This document shows, piece by piece, positions 25,278 to 35,024 of a DNA stretch of 42,925 nucleotides (the first letter of the stretch is position 1; every line of letters begins with the position of its first letter). The DNA is from an uncultured Flavobacteriales bacterium. GTDB taxonomy: Bacteria > Bacteroidota > Bacteroidia > Flavobacteriales_D > CALLUQ01. Under the pieces are notes generated by a model, which searched no databases, was not told where the DNA came from, and was given only the letters and a program-made list of their open reading frames with translations. The stretch lies in contig CALLUQ010000200.1 in assembly GCA_938010565.1 (NCBI GenBank), positions 1 through 42,925 on the forward strand. Direction: 5' to 3'. Both the position numbers and the translations under genes were made by a program.

Positions 25278-27023
25278 ATGATGAATTTTAATCTGCCCAA
25301 AGAGCAATCCTCGATCATTAAGGTGGTCGGAGTTGGAGGAGGCGGTTCCAATGCAGTTAACCACATGTTTAATCAAGGGATTAAAGGGGTGGATTTTCTT
25401 GTGTGTAATACCGATAAGCAGGCCCTCGATATTTCGCCGGTTCCAACCAGAATTGTTCTTGGCGAAAGCCTCACCGATGGCCGTGGCGCCGGGTCTGTTC
25501 CCGAAATAGGCCGCAATGCAGCCATCGAAAATATAGAAGACATTAAGGCCATCTTAAGCCAGAACACCAAGATGGTATTTGTTACCGCAGGCATGGGCGG
25601 TGGTACCGGTACCGGTGCTGCTCCCGTTATTGCCAATACTGCTCGCGAAATGGATATCCTCACCGTGGGTATTGTTACGGTTCCGTTCTCTTTTGAAGGC
25701 CGGAAACGCCGTATACAAGCGGAGGAAGGCATTGCTGCAATGCGCGATGCGGTAGATACTTTGTTGGTGATCAACAACGACCGTCTGCGTGAGATGTACG
25801 GAAATTTGTCGTTGGTCAATGCTTTCGAAGAGGCCGACAACGTGCTTTCCACCGCCGCAAAAGGCATTGCCGAAGTAATTACGGTTACCGGAAAGATCAA
25901 CGTTGATTTTGAAGATGTTAAAACGGTTATGAAAGACAGCGGGGTAGCCATTATGGGATCTGCTTGTGCCGAAGGCGAAAACCGTGCCATTACTGCTGTT
26001 GAACAGGCACTCTCTTCCCCTCTTCTCAACGATAACAACATTACGGGAGCAAAATACGTGTTGTTGAACATCACTTACGGCAATGCCGAGGTATTGATGG
26101 ATGAAATTACCGACATTACCGACTTTATCCAAGAAGAAGCAGGAGATACTGCGGATGTTATATGGGGCCACGGATACGACGAAAATCTTGAGGGTCAATT
26201 AAGCATTACCATCATCGCTACCGGCTTCCATACCCATCCCGAAACGGGGTCAAACGAAGCAGGGCATCGGGAAAAGAAATACATCTCTCTGGAGGCCGAT
26301 GTACCTACCATGATTACCCAACCAATGGAATCGCCAACGCAGCATCGTTCGGCAGAACAGCGGATAGGGAAAGAGCCATCGGTACCTTCTACCCGTGAAA
26401 TTTCACGGGAACAATGGCATACCGAGCCGCATGCAGAGCCTGAAGGAAACCCCGCCTCAACCGGCAAAAAGGAAGCGGCCGAAGAACAAATAGCGCCCTA
26501 CCTGAAAACAGAGGATCATATGAGTTCTTCTGCCCATCAAGGCAATTTGTTTGAACAAAAAGCAACGGAACGGCCAACGGAGCAAGTGAAGCGGTATAAC
26601 CTCTATGATGAGGCGGATGCATCTGCGGAAGCTCCCTTTCAGCAGAACGTTACTCCGCAACCCCGAGAAACGAAGCCGGAACCGGCCTTTCAGCCTGAAC
26701 GGAGAAACGTTCCTGATGTAGAGAAAAAGGAAGCATCTGTAAACCCTGCATACCCTTTAACTAAGGAAGAACAGAAGCGTCGTTCGGCAGAACGCATTGC
26801 ACGCATTAAGGAGTTGAGCATGAAACTCAAAACACCTTCCGGATTGGCAGATCTCGAAAATGAACCCGCATACAAACGCCGGAATGTACATTTGAATACA
26901 CCGCCCCATTCTTCCGAATCTACCGTTTCCAGATTTACTTTGAGCGAAGAGGAAGGGGAAGACGGAGAACGGCGAACAGAAATTCGTCCGAATAACTCAT
27001 TTCTCCACGACAATGTAGATTGA
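25278..27023 (+). CDS. ftsZ: Cell division GTPase FtsZ
   Basis: A 581-residue tubulin homologue forming the Z-ring. The GTPase domain spans about 1-320: GVGGGGSNAVNHM, the tubulin loop GMGGGTGTGAAPVIA, and the T7 loop NVDFEDVKTVMKDSG. A disordered linker of about 230 residues follows, rich in Glu, Pro, Thr and Arg, with a charged helix near its end (LTKEEQKRRSAERIARIKEL). The C-terminal peptide ends NSFLHDNVD. I start at the ATG pair 25278/25281, where the conserved domain begins; the frame to 25230 adds residues unlike the family. It is the last gene of the dcw run. Confidence 0.97.
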   Translation: MMNFNLPKEQSSIIKVVGVGGGGSNAVNHMFNQGIKGVDFLVCNTDKQALDISPVPTRIVLGESLTDGRGAGSVPEIGRNAAIENIEDIKAILSQNTKMVFVTAGMGGGTGTGAAPVIANTAREMDILTVGIVTVPFSFEGRKRRIQAEEGIAAMRDAVDTLLVINNDRLREMYGNLSLVNAFEEADNVLSTAAKGIAEVITVTGKINVDFEDVKTVMKDSGVAIMGSACAEGENRAITAVEQALSSPLLNDNNITGAKYVLLNITYGNAEVLMDEITDITDFIQEEAGDTADVIWGHGYDENLEGQLSITIIATGFHTHPETGSNEAGHREKKYISLEADVPTMITQPMESPTQHRSAEQRIGKEPSVPSTREISREQWHTEPHAEPEGNPASTGKKEAAEEQIAPYLKTEDHMSSSAHQGNLFEQKATERPTEQVKRYNLYDEADASAEAPFQQNVTPQPRETKPEPAFQPERRNVPDVEKKEASVNPAYPLTKEEQKRRSAERIARIKELSMKLKTPSGLADLENEPAYKRRNVHLNTPPHSSESTVSRFTLSEEEGEDGERRTEIRPNNSFLHDNVD

Positions 27024-27689
27024 TTGCAAGCATTTTGCCATCCGTTATTGAAGGGGTCTGATCAAAGGTTGTGGTGTGGTTTAATGCCATAAAAACCGCC
27101 TTGACCTGAAGGATTAAAATTTAAATTAGGTTTGCCTTTGGATGGATTTATTCCTCTTCATTACAGCTTCTGTTGCTTGAGGGCCACGGGTCGGTTTTGT
27201 TGGGTACAAAACTGGGGAATATACCCGAAGAGAACAGGTGTTAAAAAAGCCTGGTTTTCAGCCTATTAAGATCTGCTTTGGGGAAAGTGGGTCTTGTTGA
27301 TACGGAGTGGGAGAAAAAACAGTCTTTTTTGTACTGAAATAGGTGTGCCGTTGGTTATAGTACCACCAAAAAAAAGAACGGCTAAATTTTGGTCAAAAAA
27401 AATGCAAAAAAGGAGCCATTTTTTGATGTCGGATTTTGGGAAAGGTTTGGTTTTCGACCAGGCATTAAATACGATTATTACTTTAGTTGCATACTCATTT
27501 CCCCCTCCCCCAAAGCCGGCTATCAAATATCAGCCGGTGAAATCGAATCAAATCGTACTTTTTTAGAATCGAACTCAGGCGCATCCTTTTTGCCGGATTA
27601 CACTCCGTGTCTTCTGTGCAGCAATTCATTATTTCCGGTAAACTTCCTGAGAACAAAAGCAAATACACTCCATTTACGAACACGCCGTA
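27024..27689. other. Intergenic after ftsZ, no gene
   Basis: About 670 bp without a supported gene. It holds the inverted repeat GCCGTT/AACGGC (27347-27352 and 27377-27382) enclosing TGGT/ACCA, and the A/T hairpin at 27405-27425. Overlapping short frames on both strands look fortuitous. Confidence 0.5.
27405..27425 (+). terminator. A/T-rich hairpin, possible terminator
   Basis: CAAAAAAGG faces CC(A)TTTTTTG with one bulged A. It resembles the hairpin at 3404-3424 in sequence and in its flanks (a run of A then ATG before, GAT after). It is 380 bp past ftsZ, so termination of the dcw transcript here is only a guess. Confidence 0.35.
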
Positions 27690-28472
27690 TTAACGATAAA
27701 GTTCATTCAGTTTTTTCGAAAACAATTTGGTAAAACTATTATCATTCCAATACTTGGCATGAGATCCGGCGTACAACCCTATGTTAACTTCATGATCCGT
27801 TACCAGTTTGTCATATGAGGCACTCATTTGTTGTAGCGGCCATCCCAACACATCATCTCTGTCATAATAATTATCCCACGTAAAATGGTCGTTTCGTTTG
27901 TCGAATGCAACAATTTGATCTTCCCGAAGCCCCGACATAAACAATGGAATGTTACAACCAATGGTTGCCAGATAATCTAAATTTCTGAGGTTTTGATTTG
28001 TCGTGGCAGGAGAATTTTCAAAAATTCCCTTGTTGTTATCCGCATCTGTGATATACGTTGAAAGCACATGCACCCCCATTGAGGCGGCCAGAATTACAAA
28101 AACATCCTCCTCGTTCAATAGCGCATTCACGTTCTCAATTTCGCCTTTGAGGTAATTGTGGACCTTACGATAATTGCTTTTCGGATTTGAAGCATCGCGT
28201 TCAAATGTTACCCCATCGCCAAAAGCTTCCAAAACAAACTTACGAAGGCTTAAAACGCCTCCCAGCCGGTTTTTATCATCCAGCCTTTCGAATAGCTTGC
28301 GCTGGTTTTCATCAATATCCGTAACTCCAAATGGTCTGGCTTCCAGAACCTGAAGGTTGTTTTGTACCTCGTCGTTCGTAAATTTCCGAACATCTTTCTC
28401 AAAGCGGGCAGCGTACCCTTCTTCTTTGGTTCCTATTCCCGGAATGGTGAGGATTATAATTTTTTTACTCAT
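27690..28472 (-). CDS. Alpha/beta-hydrolase-like protein of unknown function
   Basis: A 260-residue soluble protein. It begins MSKKIIILTIPGIGTKEEGYAARF, where PGIG takes the oxyanion position. Mid-protein ILAASMGVHVLSTYI looks like a nucleophile elbow (A-S-M-G), and GSHAKYW near the end supplies a late histidine, which fits an alpha/beta-hydrolase fold. There is no signal peptide. The substrate is unknown. It stands alone on the minus strand, between ftsZ and the subtilase gene. The fold call is moderately secure; enzymatic activity is inferred. Confidence 0.6.
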   Translation of the reverse strand: MSKKIIILTIPGIGTKEEGYAARFEKDVRKFTNDEVQNNLQVLEARPFGVTDIDENQRKLFERLDDKNRLGGVLSLRKFVLEAFGDGVTFERDASNPKSNYRKVHNYLKGEIENVNALLNEEDVFVILAASMGVHVLSTYITDADNNKGIFENSPATTNQNLRNLDYLATIGCNIPLFMSGLREDQIVAFDKRNDHFTWDNYYDRDDVLGWPLQQMSASYDKLVTDHEVNIGLYAGSHAKYWNDNSFTKLFSKKLNELYR

Positions 28473-28658
28473 ATAAATTTGTTGTTAAGGTTTCTTAAAA
28501 GTAATTAGCTGACGTTAGAAATCAAATTTAGAACATGCATTCAGTCCGTTAGCACCCAAAAAGCAGCCAATCTCCGCTACAACTTATCCGGACCATTTAT
28601 CCGGTAAAATGCATCCGTACGTTCTGCTTTTTCCCGTAAAACACAGCGTAATTCCGCA

Positions 28659-31340
28659 TCAATGCCGGATGACCAGTTGTGCGGTTTTTAAAACCCTCCT
28701 CTTGTCCCGCACACGGATCAGATACACACCATTGCTTAAATTTGCCGTTCGGATCCGGGTAAGATGGCCCTGTGTATGCTGTTGTAAGATCATCCGGCCA
28801 ACGGCATCTGTCATTTCGATCTGTAACGTTTCATGAGCCGGTTGTCCGTCGATCAGCAATGTGAACTGTTCATTGCCCGGATTGGGATACAAACCGAACT
28901 GAGGCAATTCCGGTTCAGCTATACTGTTGGCACTGTCGATCAAATACACGCAATAATCTTCTACTTCACCATAGTTGTAGTTGGCTTCGCAGCCTTCCGC
29001 AGGATTTTCGTATTGCATGGTTACACGCAGTCGGGTTACGCCGGTGGTGGCCGTTAATGGAATGGTAATGGTTCCGGAAATGGTGGTATTGGATGTGTGT
29101 CCCGGATCAAAAGCAATTTCTCCGGCATCATTAAAATTACCATCGTGGTTAAAATCGATCCAAACCAGAAAGTACTCCTCCCAATTTTCTCCGCCGGGAG
29201 GGTAACCGGGTGTCAAACTTACGTTGTACGTTTGCCCGAGGATCAGATCCGTGTGCATTCCGGTAAAGTTGCCGTATCCGCCGTTATCGCCCGAAGCATG
29301 GTGAATGGTATTCAAAGTGAAATGCTCGACCCACTCTTCTGTGGTTCCGCCGGAAGCCGGGCAATAGACCATTTCCAGGCACGCACCACAACCAAAAGTG
29401 TTGAAGGTATCGCTGTCAGAATAAGCGGTTACCCCTGTATCGCATGCGGTCCGGATCTGTACTTCATATCCGGTACACTCCTGCAAAGAAGTGAGCTGAA
29501 CCGTGGTGCCGGTTAATTCGGTGATGGTGGCCCAGGCAGAACTGCCTGCGGCACGGTAACGAAGGTCGTAAGAAACGGCCACAGTAACGGCATTCCATAC
29601 CACTTCTGCTGTGGTGGATGTGATGTGATCAACTTGCCAGGTTCGTGGTACTTCGCAGCAACCGTCTGTTCTGAAACTCCATACATCAGAGTAACCGCTT
29701 GTATCTGCTGCTTCGCAATCCGTCATCAGGCGAACTTCATAATCGGTACAACTATTGAGGTTGCTTAGTGAATAACCATAGGCAGTAGTAGCCACCGAGA
29801 TCCAGGAGGGAGTACCCACTTCCCGGTATTCCAGACGAAAGCCCGTAGCATTGGATAACGCCAGCCATTCCAGGTTTGCCCCATCGGTACTGATGCCACT
29901 GATATCGGATATAAAAGGAGCAATACAAGCACCGGAATCACAATTGTTCATTAACATCTCCAGAGCCCCTTTTAGGTTGAGACGGTTCCCGGAAACCGTA
30001 ATGTCCTCTAAACTGGCGTTGGGATCACCTCCATCGAGAAGGTAGCGTTTAACCAGTTTTGCCGCACTATCGGGGTTTGTTTTGGCCAGTAAGGTAAAAC
30101 CGGGACAAGGCGCAGCATACAACAGTGCAATAGCTCCGGCAACGTGAGGAGTTGCTCCGGAAGTTCCCCCAAACCCGTTATAGGAATTTCCCGGGGCACA
30201 GGTCCAAACAGCGTGGCCATGAGCACCCAGATCGATGTGGGTAGCTCCGTAGCCGGCAAGATTTACTTTGTTGTCGTTGCGATCGCAGTTGGTAACCGCA
30301 ATAAGATAATCGCTGGGGCATGCCGTTGGTAAATCGCCCACCTGATCAATGTTTACATTATTATTGGCCGTAGCACCCGCATTCAGAATGCCATAAGCAC
30401 CAAGCGTATCGTACATGGCACACCAAAGCGGAGCTTGCGATGGCTGGCCATAATCTGTCCCCCATGATGCATTGGTGCAAACCACAAAAGCACCCTCGGC
30501 TCCGTTCGATTCGTTGTACATTTTGCGCATCTGCAACGGGTAGCTGTACGCTGCAATGGCATCTGCTTCATTGCCTCCTCCCCGAACGATCATAAGCTTT
30601 ACATCCCAGTTCACACCTGAAACTCCCTTGTTGTTATTGCCTTTGGCACCCACAATTCCGGCTACCGGCGTTCCATGTCCACCCCCATTCACTTGATCGT
30701 TGTTTGTATCGATGTTCCAGCCTGCATGATCATCAACATAACCATTGTTGTCGTCATCTGTATTGTTGTTGGGGATCTCAGCACGGTTGTACCAACGGTT
30801 GTTTTCAAAATCGCTGTGGGTGAGGTCGAGGCCATCATCGATCACACAAACCACGATGGTATCGCCCAAAGGCGTAACACCCCCTGTGGTGATAACCCAG
30901 GCATCATCGGCATCAATATCGGCATCTACAGTACCCCCGTGAGCGCCGGTATTCACGTATTGCCATTGATGGCCAAACCCGGTGTCGTTTGGAACGACCG
31001 CGCGTTTTTTTATGCTATGATTGCTTTGTGCGATACGGATGTATGGATCTTTCCGGAGGGCGCTTAAAAATTTTTGATGACTGAATTTTCCGGGCTCGTA
31101 AGCCAGCAACCAGATGCGCATATGCCCGGAAACCTCTTTCACCAATTTCAGATGGGTTGCTGCTCCGTTAAATGTTTTGTATATACCCGGAATGCGTTGT
31201 ACATCGGCATCAGAGGTAAACTGAACCAATACATGCCCGGGAATGTATTCAGGTTCACTTTGTGCATTTGCCGTAAGCGAAGCCATCAGCATGAAGAAGC
31301 AAAACCAAGTATGGATTTGTTGCCTTGTAAGTTCAGACAT
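28659..31340 (-). CDS. Secreted subtilisin-like protease with FN3, GEVED and T9SS sorting domains
   Basis: An 893-residue secreted S8 peptidase. A signal peptide (WFCFFMLMASLTANAQ, to about residue 27) and a propeptide region (GHVLVQFTSDADV onward) precede the catalytic domain, with Asp168 (VIDDGLDLTH), His222 (GGGHGTPVAG) and Ser394 (GGTSGATPHVAG). Two fibronectin type III-like domains follow (each with CTDYEV or CTGYEV), then a GEVED-type domain (WIDFNHDGNFNDAGE ... GEVEDYCVYL). The C-terminal type A sorting domain (FGLYPNPGNEQF ... GVYLIRVRD) directs export by the type IX system. ATG 31340 is preferred over 31409 because it sits directly before the signal peptide and after a promoter-like box. 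Substrate unknown. Confidence 0.92.
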   Translation of the reverse strand: MSELTRQQIHTWFCFFMLMASLTANAQSEPEYIPGHVLVQFTSDADVQRIPGIYKTFNGAATHLKLVKEVSGHMRIWLLAYEPGKFSHQKFLSALRKDPYIRIAQSNHSIKKRAVVPNDTGFGHQWQYVNTGAHGGTVDADIDADDAWVITTGGVTPLGDTIVVCVIDDGLDLTHSDFENNRWYNRAEIPNNNTDDDNNGYVDDHAGWNIDTNNDQVNGGGHGTPVAGIVGAKGNNNKGVSGVNWDVKLMIVRGGGNEADAIAAYSYPLQMRKMYNESNGAEGAFVVCTNASWGTDYGQPSQAPLWCAMYDTLGAYGILNAGATANNNVNIDQVGDLPTACPSDYLIAVTNCDRNDNKVNLAGYGATHIDLGAHGHAVWTCAPGNSYNGFGGTSGATPHVAGAIALLYAAPCPGFTLLAKTNPDSAAKLVKRYLLDGGDPNASLEDITVSGNRLNLKGALEMLMNNCDSGACIAPFISDISGISTDGANLEWLALSNATGFRLEYREVGTPSWISVATTAYGYSLSNLNSCTDYEVRLMTDCEAADTSGYSDVWSFRTDGCCEVPRTWQVDHITSTTAEVVWNAVTVAVSYDLRYRAAGSSAWATITELTGTTVQLTSLQECTGYEVQIRTACDTGVTAYSDSDTFNTFGCGACLEMVYCPASGGTTEEWVEHFTLNTIHHASGDNGGYGNFTGMHTDLILGQTYNVSLTPGYPPGGENWEEYFLVWIDFNHDGNFNDAGEIAFDPGHTSNTTISGTITIPLTATTGVTRLRVTMQYENPAEGCEANYNYGEVEDYCVYLIDSANSIAEPELPQFGLYPNPGNEQFTLLIDGQPAHETLQIEMTDAVGRMILQQHTQGHLTRIRTANLSNGVYLIRVRDKRRVLKTAQLVIRH

Positions 31341-31826
31341 AAGCGGTAGTACTTTGGCTTTAATGATACGAAAAAGATAGGCAATTCTTTTTGTTATTGA
31401 GTATAACATGTGGGAGCTGCTTTTCCCTTATCGTTGCCGAAATACAGCCCTCGGCAGGAAATTCTTAAAATGCAATGTGAGCCGCAATACCTGATGATGG
31501 ACAACGATCCCGTTTTTACAAGCATTTTTATGCAAACCGAACAGAGCAGCACTACAGGTCACCGTACAAACAGCCTGTATAGTAAGCCGAAAACGGTTCA
31601 CTCCGAACTCCTTCGATCAGCTGATCCGAAAGGGTTATATTCAGCCCTATCGGTATTGCTACCTGCCGGCACCAAGCTTAAAACTTTTTTGTATTATTGC
31701 TTTCAGGGTTTGCATCCGGAAACCCCTCGCCAGGCATCCGGCATCCTATAAACGATCGTTTACAAAATGTTCCGATTTTTTTAATTTTATGGATCTACCA
31801 TCCGAATCATTTTACACGTTAATCTA
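31341..31826. other. Divergent intergenic region
   Basis: 485 bp between the subtilase and the patatin remnant. It contains the subtilase promoter candidate at its left end. A 113-codon plus-strand frame (31410-31751) has no recognisable features and is not annotated. Confidence 0.5.
31372..31379 (-). promoter_or_regulatory. Candidate -7 box of the subtilase gene
   Basis: The minus strand reads TATCTTTT, one base off TAnnTTTG. A start near 31366 gives a leader of about 26 bases to the ATG at 31340. Confidence 0.35.
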
Positions 31827-32869
31827 ATGTCCTATGAAATCCCCTTTAAAAGAATCCTTAGCATAGATGGAGGAGGGATGCCGAGGCATTGTGCCAGGTG
31901 TTGTTTTATCCGGTTTGGAAAACAAACTGATAAAAGCCACTGGCAATGATCAAACACGCCTTGCCGATTAGTTTGATTTTTTTGCAGGAACAAGTACCGG
32001 AGGGATCATTTCCTGCGGACTGCTTATTCCGGATGATAATAACCCTGCACGTCCCAAATACAAAGCCGAAGACCTGGTGAACATGTACATGAACTGGGGA
32101 GGGGATATTTTTCATATCCCATTTTTTCATCGCCTCCGCAGTGCCGGTGGAGTGGTCGATGAAAAATATCCGGCAACTGGCATCGAAGAGGCCATGCGGA
32201 CCTACTTTGGAGATTGCGAACTGAAACACCTCCTGCGCCAGTGCCTCATCACTTCTTAGTGATGTGGAAAAACGATACGGACACTTTTTTACTCAGCACG
32301 ATGCAGCCCGAGACGAGGCCTACAACTTTCTTGTAAGAGATGTTACCCGCTCTACATCGGCAGCACCCACCTATTTTGAATGTGTGCATGTTACCGCTTT
32401 GGGCGGAAAAGATACATATACCTTAGTGGATGGAGGTGTTTTTGTGAACAACCCTGCCATGTGTGCTTTTACTGAAGTGATGGAAGTCAGTAAGGAAAAT
32501 AACAACAAGATCCATGCTGAAAACATGATCTGTCTGTCGGTCGGAACGGGAGATAGCGAAAAAGAATATGCGTATGATAACGTGAAGCAGTGGGGAATAG
32601 CAGAATGGATACAGCCTTTGATCAGCATTATGATGGGAGGAGCCAGTGATGCCACCCATTATCAGTTGGAACAACTTTTCCACACAGCAGGAAAGCCCAA
32701 CCAATATTTGCGGGTGAACAGTAAAATTCCGGATTATGTAGACAATGATATCGACAACGCCACTGAGGAAAACCTTTTGGCACTCAAAAAATTTGGCCAC
32801 GAGGTGGCCGAAGCATACGATAAACAGCTCAACCACCTGGTTGACTTGATCATGAAAGAAGAAGAATAA
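31827..32869 (+). pseudogene. Patatin-like phospholipase, three lesions
   Basis: The three frames join into one patatin-like protein of about 345 residues. It begins MSYEIPFKRILSIDGGG; one extra base near 31871-31878 (GGAGGGATGCC) shifts the frame, after which CRGIVPGVVLSGLENKL reads in the +1 frame. An in-frame TAG at 31969-31971 replaces the aromatic residue before FDFFAGTSTGG (nucleophile Ser codon 31993-31995). A further extra base near 32257-32261 moves the rest into a third frame from 32264 (VEKRYGHFF), which carries the catalytic Asp in LVDGGVFVNNPA (codon at 32429). So both catalytic residues survive but in different frames. Intact relatives are lipid acyl hydrolases. A terminator follows. 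The C-terminal 201 codons remain open, so decay is probably recent. Confidence 0.88.
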
Positions 32870-32884
32870 TTCCCATACGTATAT

Positions 32885-32925
32885 CCCGGCCAATCTTTAC
32901 AGCCGGGGCCTCTCTCTTTTTTTTT
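32885..32925 (+). terminator. Rho-independent terminator after the patatin remnant
   Basis: CCCGGC (32885-32890) pairs with GCCGGG (32902-32907) around an 11-base loop, followed by a T-rich run 32915-32925. It lies 16 bases after the pseudogene stop. Confidence 0.8.
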
Positions 32926-33021
32926 AGCATACTTTTTTCCGGCGGAGCCGTTTGCAGTAAAATCAAGTTTGTTTCTTTCCGGAACTCCTTTTTAACCATC
33001 TGCTGTAATATGCAACATCGC

Positions 33022-33050
33022 CTGCCGAAATCAGGCAGCTTTTCTAATTT
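33022..33050 (+). terminator. Possible second terminator hairpin
   Basis: CTGCC (33022-33026) faces GGCAG (33034-33038) with a 7-base loop, followed by CTTTTCTAATTTT. It overlaps the promoter box of the MORN gene, so it may instead act as an operator or be fortuitous. Confidence 0.3.
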
Positions 33051-33052
33051 TG
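33045..33052 (+). promoter_or_regulatory. Candidate -7 box of the MORN-repeat gene
   Basis: TAATTTTG, an exact TAnnTTTG match, lies 54 bases before the preferred ATG at 33106. This excludes the longer reading from 33010. Confidence 0.45.
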
Positions 33053-33105
33053 CAACAAGTTTGCACCGCCTTTGCATGAAATACAAGGTTATATTCGAAG
33101 GAAAA

Positions 33106-34749
33106 ATGCCCATGAAAAAAGGAATTTCAAGTCTGATATGCATCTTATTGGCAGGGCCATTGTTCGCCCAGGTTTATCAGCATTATGTCGATTTTTACGA
33201 TCAGGACTCCATCCAAAAAGCTTCCGAAGGAAAATACAAACAAGGGCTGGAAGACGGAAAATGGACCTTCTGGTACGAAAATGGTCAAGTCAAAGAAGAA
33301 GCCCATTATTTTGAAGGCAAATTGCACGGCAGTGTCACCCATTATTATGAAAACGGGCTGGTAAAACACGAAGGCCATTTCAAGCGCAATTGGCAAGACT
33401 CACTTATGGTCAGCTATTTCGCCAATGGTAAAATCGCCGAAAAAGGAGCATACAACATGGGCGATCGCATCGGGCAATGGGATTATTTCTACGACTCCGG
33501 AAAACCATTCATGACCGAGGAGTACGATACCGTTTTACGCCTCATGGCTTTTTGGGACGATACAGGGAAACAAACCATACGTGCAGGAGTCGGCTTTCGG
33601 AACAAATACGATAAAGCGGGAGTGTTGCGTGAAATGTATACCTATAAAAATGGCTTGCTCGATGGGCAGTTCGCCGAATATCATGCCAATGGGAAACGAG
33701 CCGCAAGCGGGGCTTACCTGGCAGGGCTGCGTCAAGGCGACCGGACCTTGTATTTCCCGAATGGAGAAAAAGAACAAAGCTCCCACTTTGAATCGGACAC
33801 CCTTGATGGAAGGCAAACCACGTATTTTGATAATGGACAGATTGCGGTAAAAGGCCTGTTCAAAAAAGGAGAAAAGTCCGGAATGTGGGAATGGTATACA
33901 AAAAACGGTTCAAAAGATATGAAAGGCCGTTTTCAGGCGGATGAACAACACGGAAAATGGTCGTATTGGTACCCCAACGGCCAATTGTACTATGAAGGAA
34001 TGTTTGAGGAAGGCCATAAGGAAGGCCACTGGGTTTATTATTACAAAGAAGGCGCCAAATGGCGGGAAGGAACGTTTGAAAAAGGTGTAAAAAACGGCCT
34101 CTGGACCTCTTGGCATGAAAACGGCACCAAACTAAGCGAAGGCCAATTCCTGAAAGGCAAAGAGCACGGCCCCTGGACCAGCTGGTACAGCAGCGGACAG
34201 ATAAAAGATCAAGGCAGTTTTAAACAAGGTTTGATGGATGGAGATTGGGTCGGATTCTGGCCCAATGGCAATCGGTCATATACCGGTTCTCTTTCGGAAG
34301 GATTGCGAACTTCAGCATGGTCTTTTTGGTTTTCAGATGCCGGAATAAAAGAAACAGGCGAATACAAGATCGTGGAGAACCGGCGGGTGATGATCGGCAA
34401 CATCACCACCAATGGCCAAAAATACGAAACCAGCGTAAAAACGGGCCACTGGACCGAGTATAGCACGTATGGCATAAAACTAAGCGAAGGCCATTTTAAA
34501 AACGATAAGCCTGATGGCTTGTGGAAATATTATTTTGAACAAGGAGGCCTGTTCAAAGAGCAACATTATAAAAACGGCTTGCTGGATGGGAAAGCAGTTA
34601 CCTATAATCCCAATCGCTCGGTCAGTTCGATCATGCACTTCAAAGCCGGCAAGCCGGATGGCGAAACCAAACGGTTCGGGAAGAACGGCCAACTCATTTT
34701 TCATGCGGTTTACAAAGATGGGATCAAAGAAAAAGTCATCCGAAAGTAA
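33106..34749 (+). CDS. Secreted MORN-repeat protein (YwqK-like repeats)
   Basis: A 547-residue protein. A signal peptide (MKKGISSLICILLAGPLFAQ, within residues 3-22) is followed by around twenty repeats of about 22-24 residues with the core Y-x-N-G ... G-x-F/Y-x-x-G ... G-x-W-x-x-Y/W. Examples are DGKWTFWYENGQVKEE, SGMWEWYTKNGSKDMKG and HGKWSYWYPNGQLYYEG. Such MORN-variant repeats form elongated beta sheets and occur in many Bacteroidota exported proteins annotated as YwqK-family antitoxins; that label should not be read as function. It is probably periplasmic or surface located. An SD-like GAAGGA precedes ATG 33106; ATG 33112 or 33076 are alternatives. No partner gene lies beside it. Confidence 0.82.
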   Translation: MPMKKGISSLICILLAGPLFAQVYQHYVDFYDQDSIQKASEGKYKQGLEDGKWTFWYENGQVKEEAHYFEGKLHGSVTHYYENGLVKHEGHFKRNWQDSLMVSYFANGKIAEKGAYNMGDRIGQWDYFYDSGKPFMTEEYDTVLRLMAFWDDTGKQTIRAGVGFRNKYDKAGVLREMYTYKNGLLDGQFAEYHANGKRAASGAYLAGLRQGDRTLYFPNGEKEQSSHFESDTLDGRQTTYFDNGQIAVKGLFKKGEKSGMWEWYTKNGSKDMKGRFQADEQHGKWSYWYPNGQLYYEGMFEEGHKEGHWVYYYKEGAKWREGTFEKGVKNGLWTSWHENGTKLSEGQFLKGKEHGPWTSWYSSGQIKDQGSFKQGLMDGDWVGFWPNGNRSYTGSLSEGLRTSAWSFWFSDAGIKETGEYKIVENRRVMIGNITTNGQKYETSVKTGHWTEYSTYGIKLSEGHFKNDKPDGLWKYYFEQGGLFKEQHYKNGLLDGKAVTYNPNRSVSSIMHFKAGKPDGETKRFGKNGQLIFHAVYKDGIKEKVIRK

Positions 34750-35024
34750 ACAGCCGGCGGCTTCCGGGGCAATAAATGAGGCCATAAAGAACCCAATCCA
34801 ACAACAAAAGCGGAACTAAGACCGCTCTAAAATTTGAAAATAAATGCACACAAAATATTTTTTTTTCTTAATCAAGGCGAAGAATTAGATTGCTAATAAT
34901 GAGCATTTTAATTCTAGTAAATATTAAAAATGGACATTGCTGTCCAAAACATTTTTTGCGCACTAAACCTCTCTTTAATAATGGGGTGATGAGGTAAAAA
35001 CACCACTTTCAAAATTCCCGGTTT

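Noticed and set aside
27266-27733. Several short ORFs on both strands after ftsZ
   Set aside because: Overlapping frames, rich in A-run and T-run translations (Lys, Phe), without motifs; read as non-coding.
31410-31751. 113-codon plus-strand ORF
   Set aside because: Located in the divergent promoter region of the subtilase; composition is not protein-like and it has no recognisable motif.
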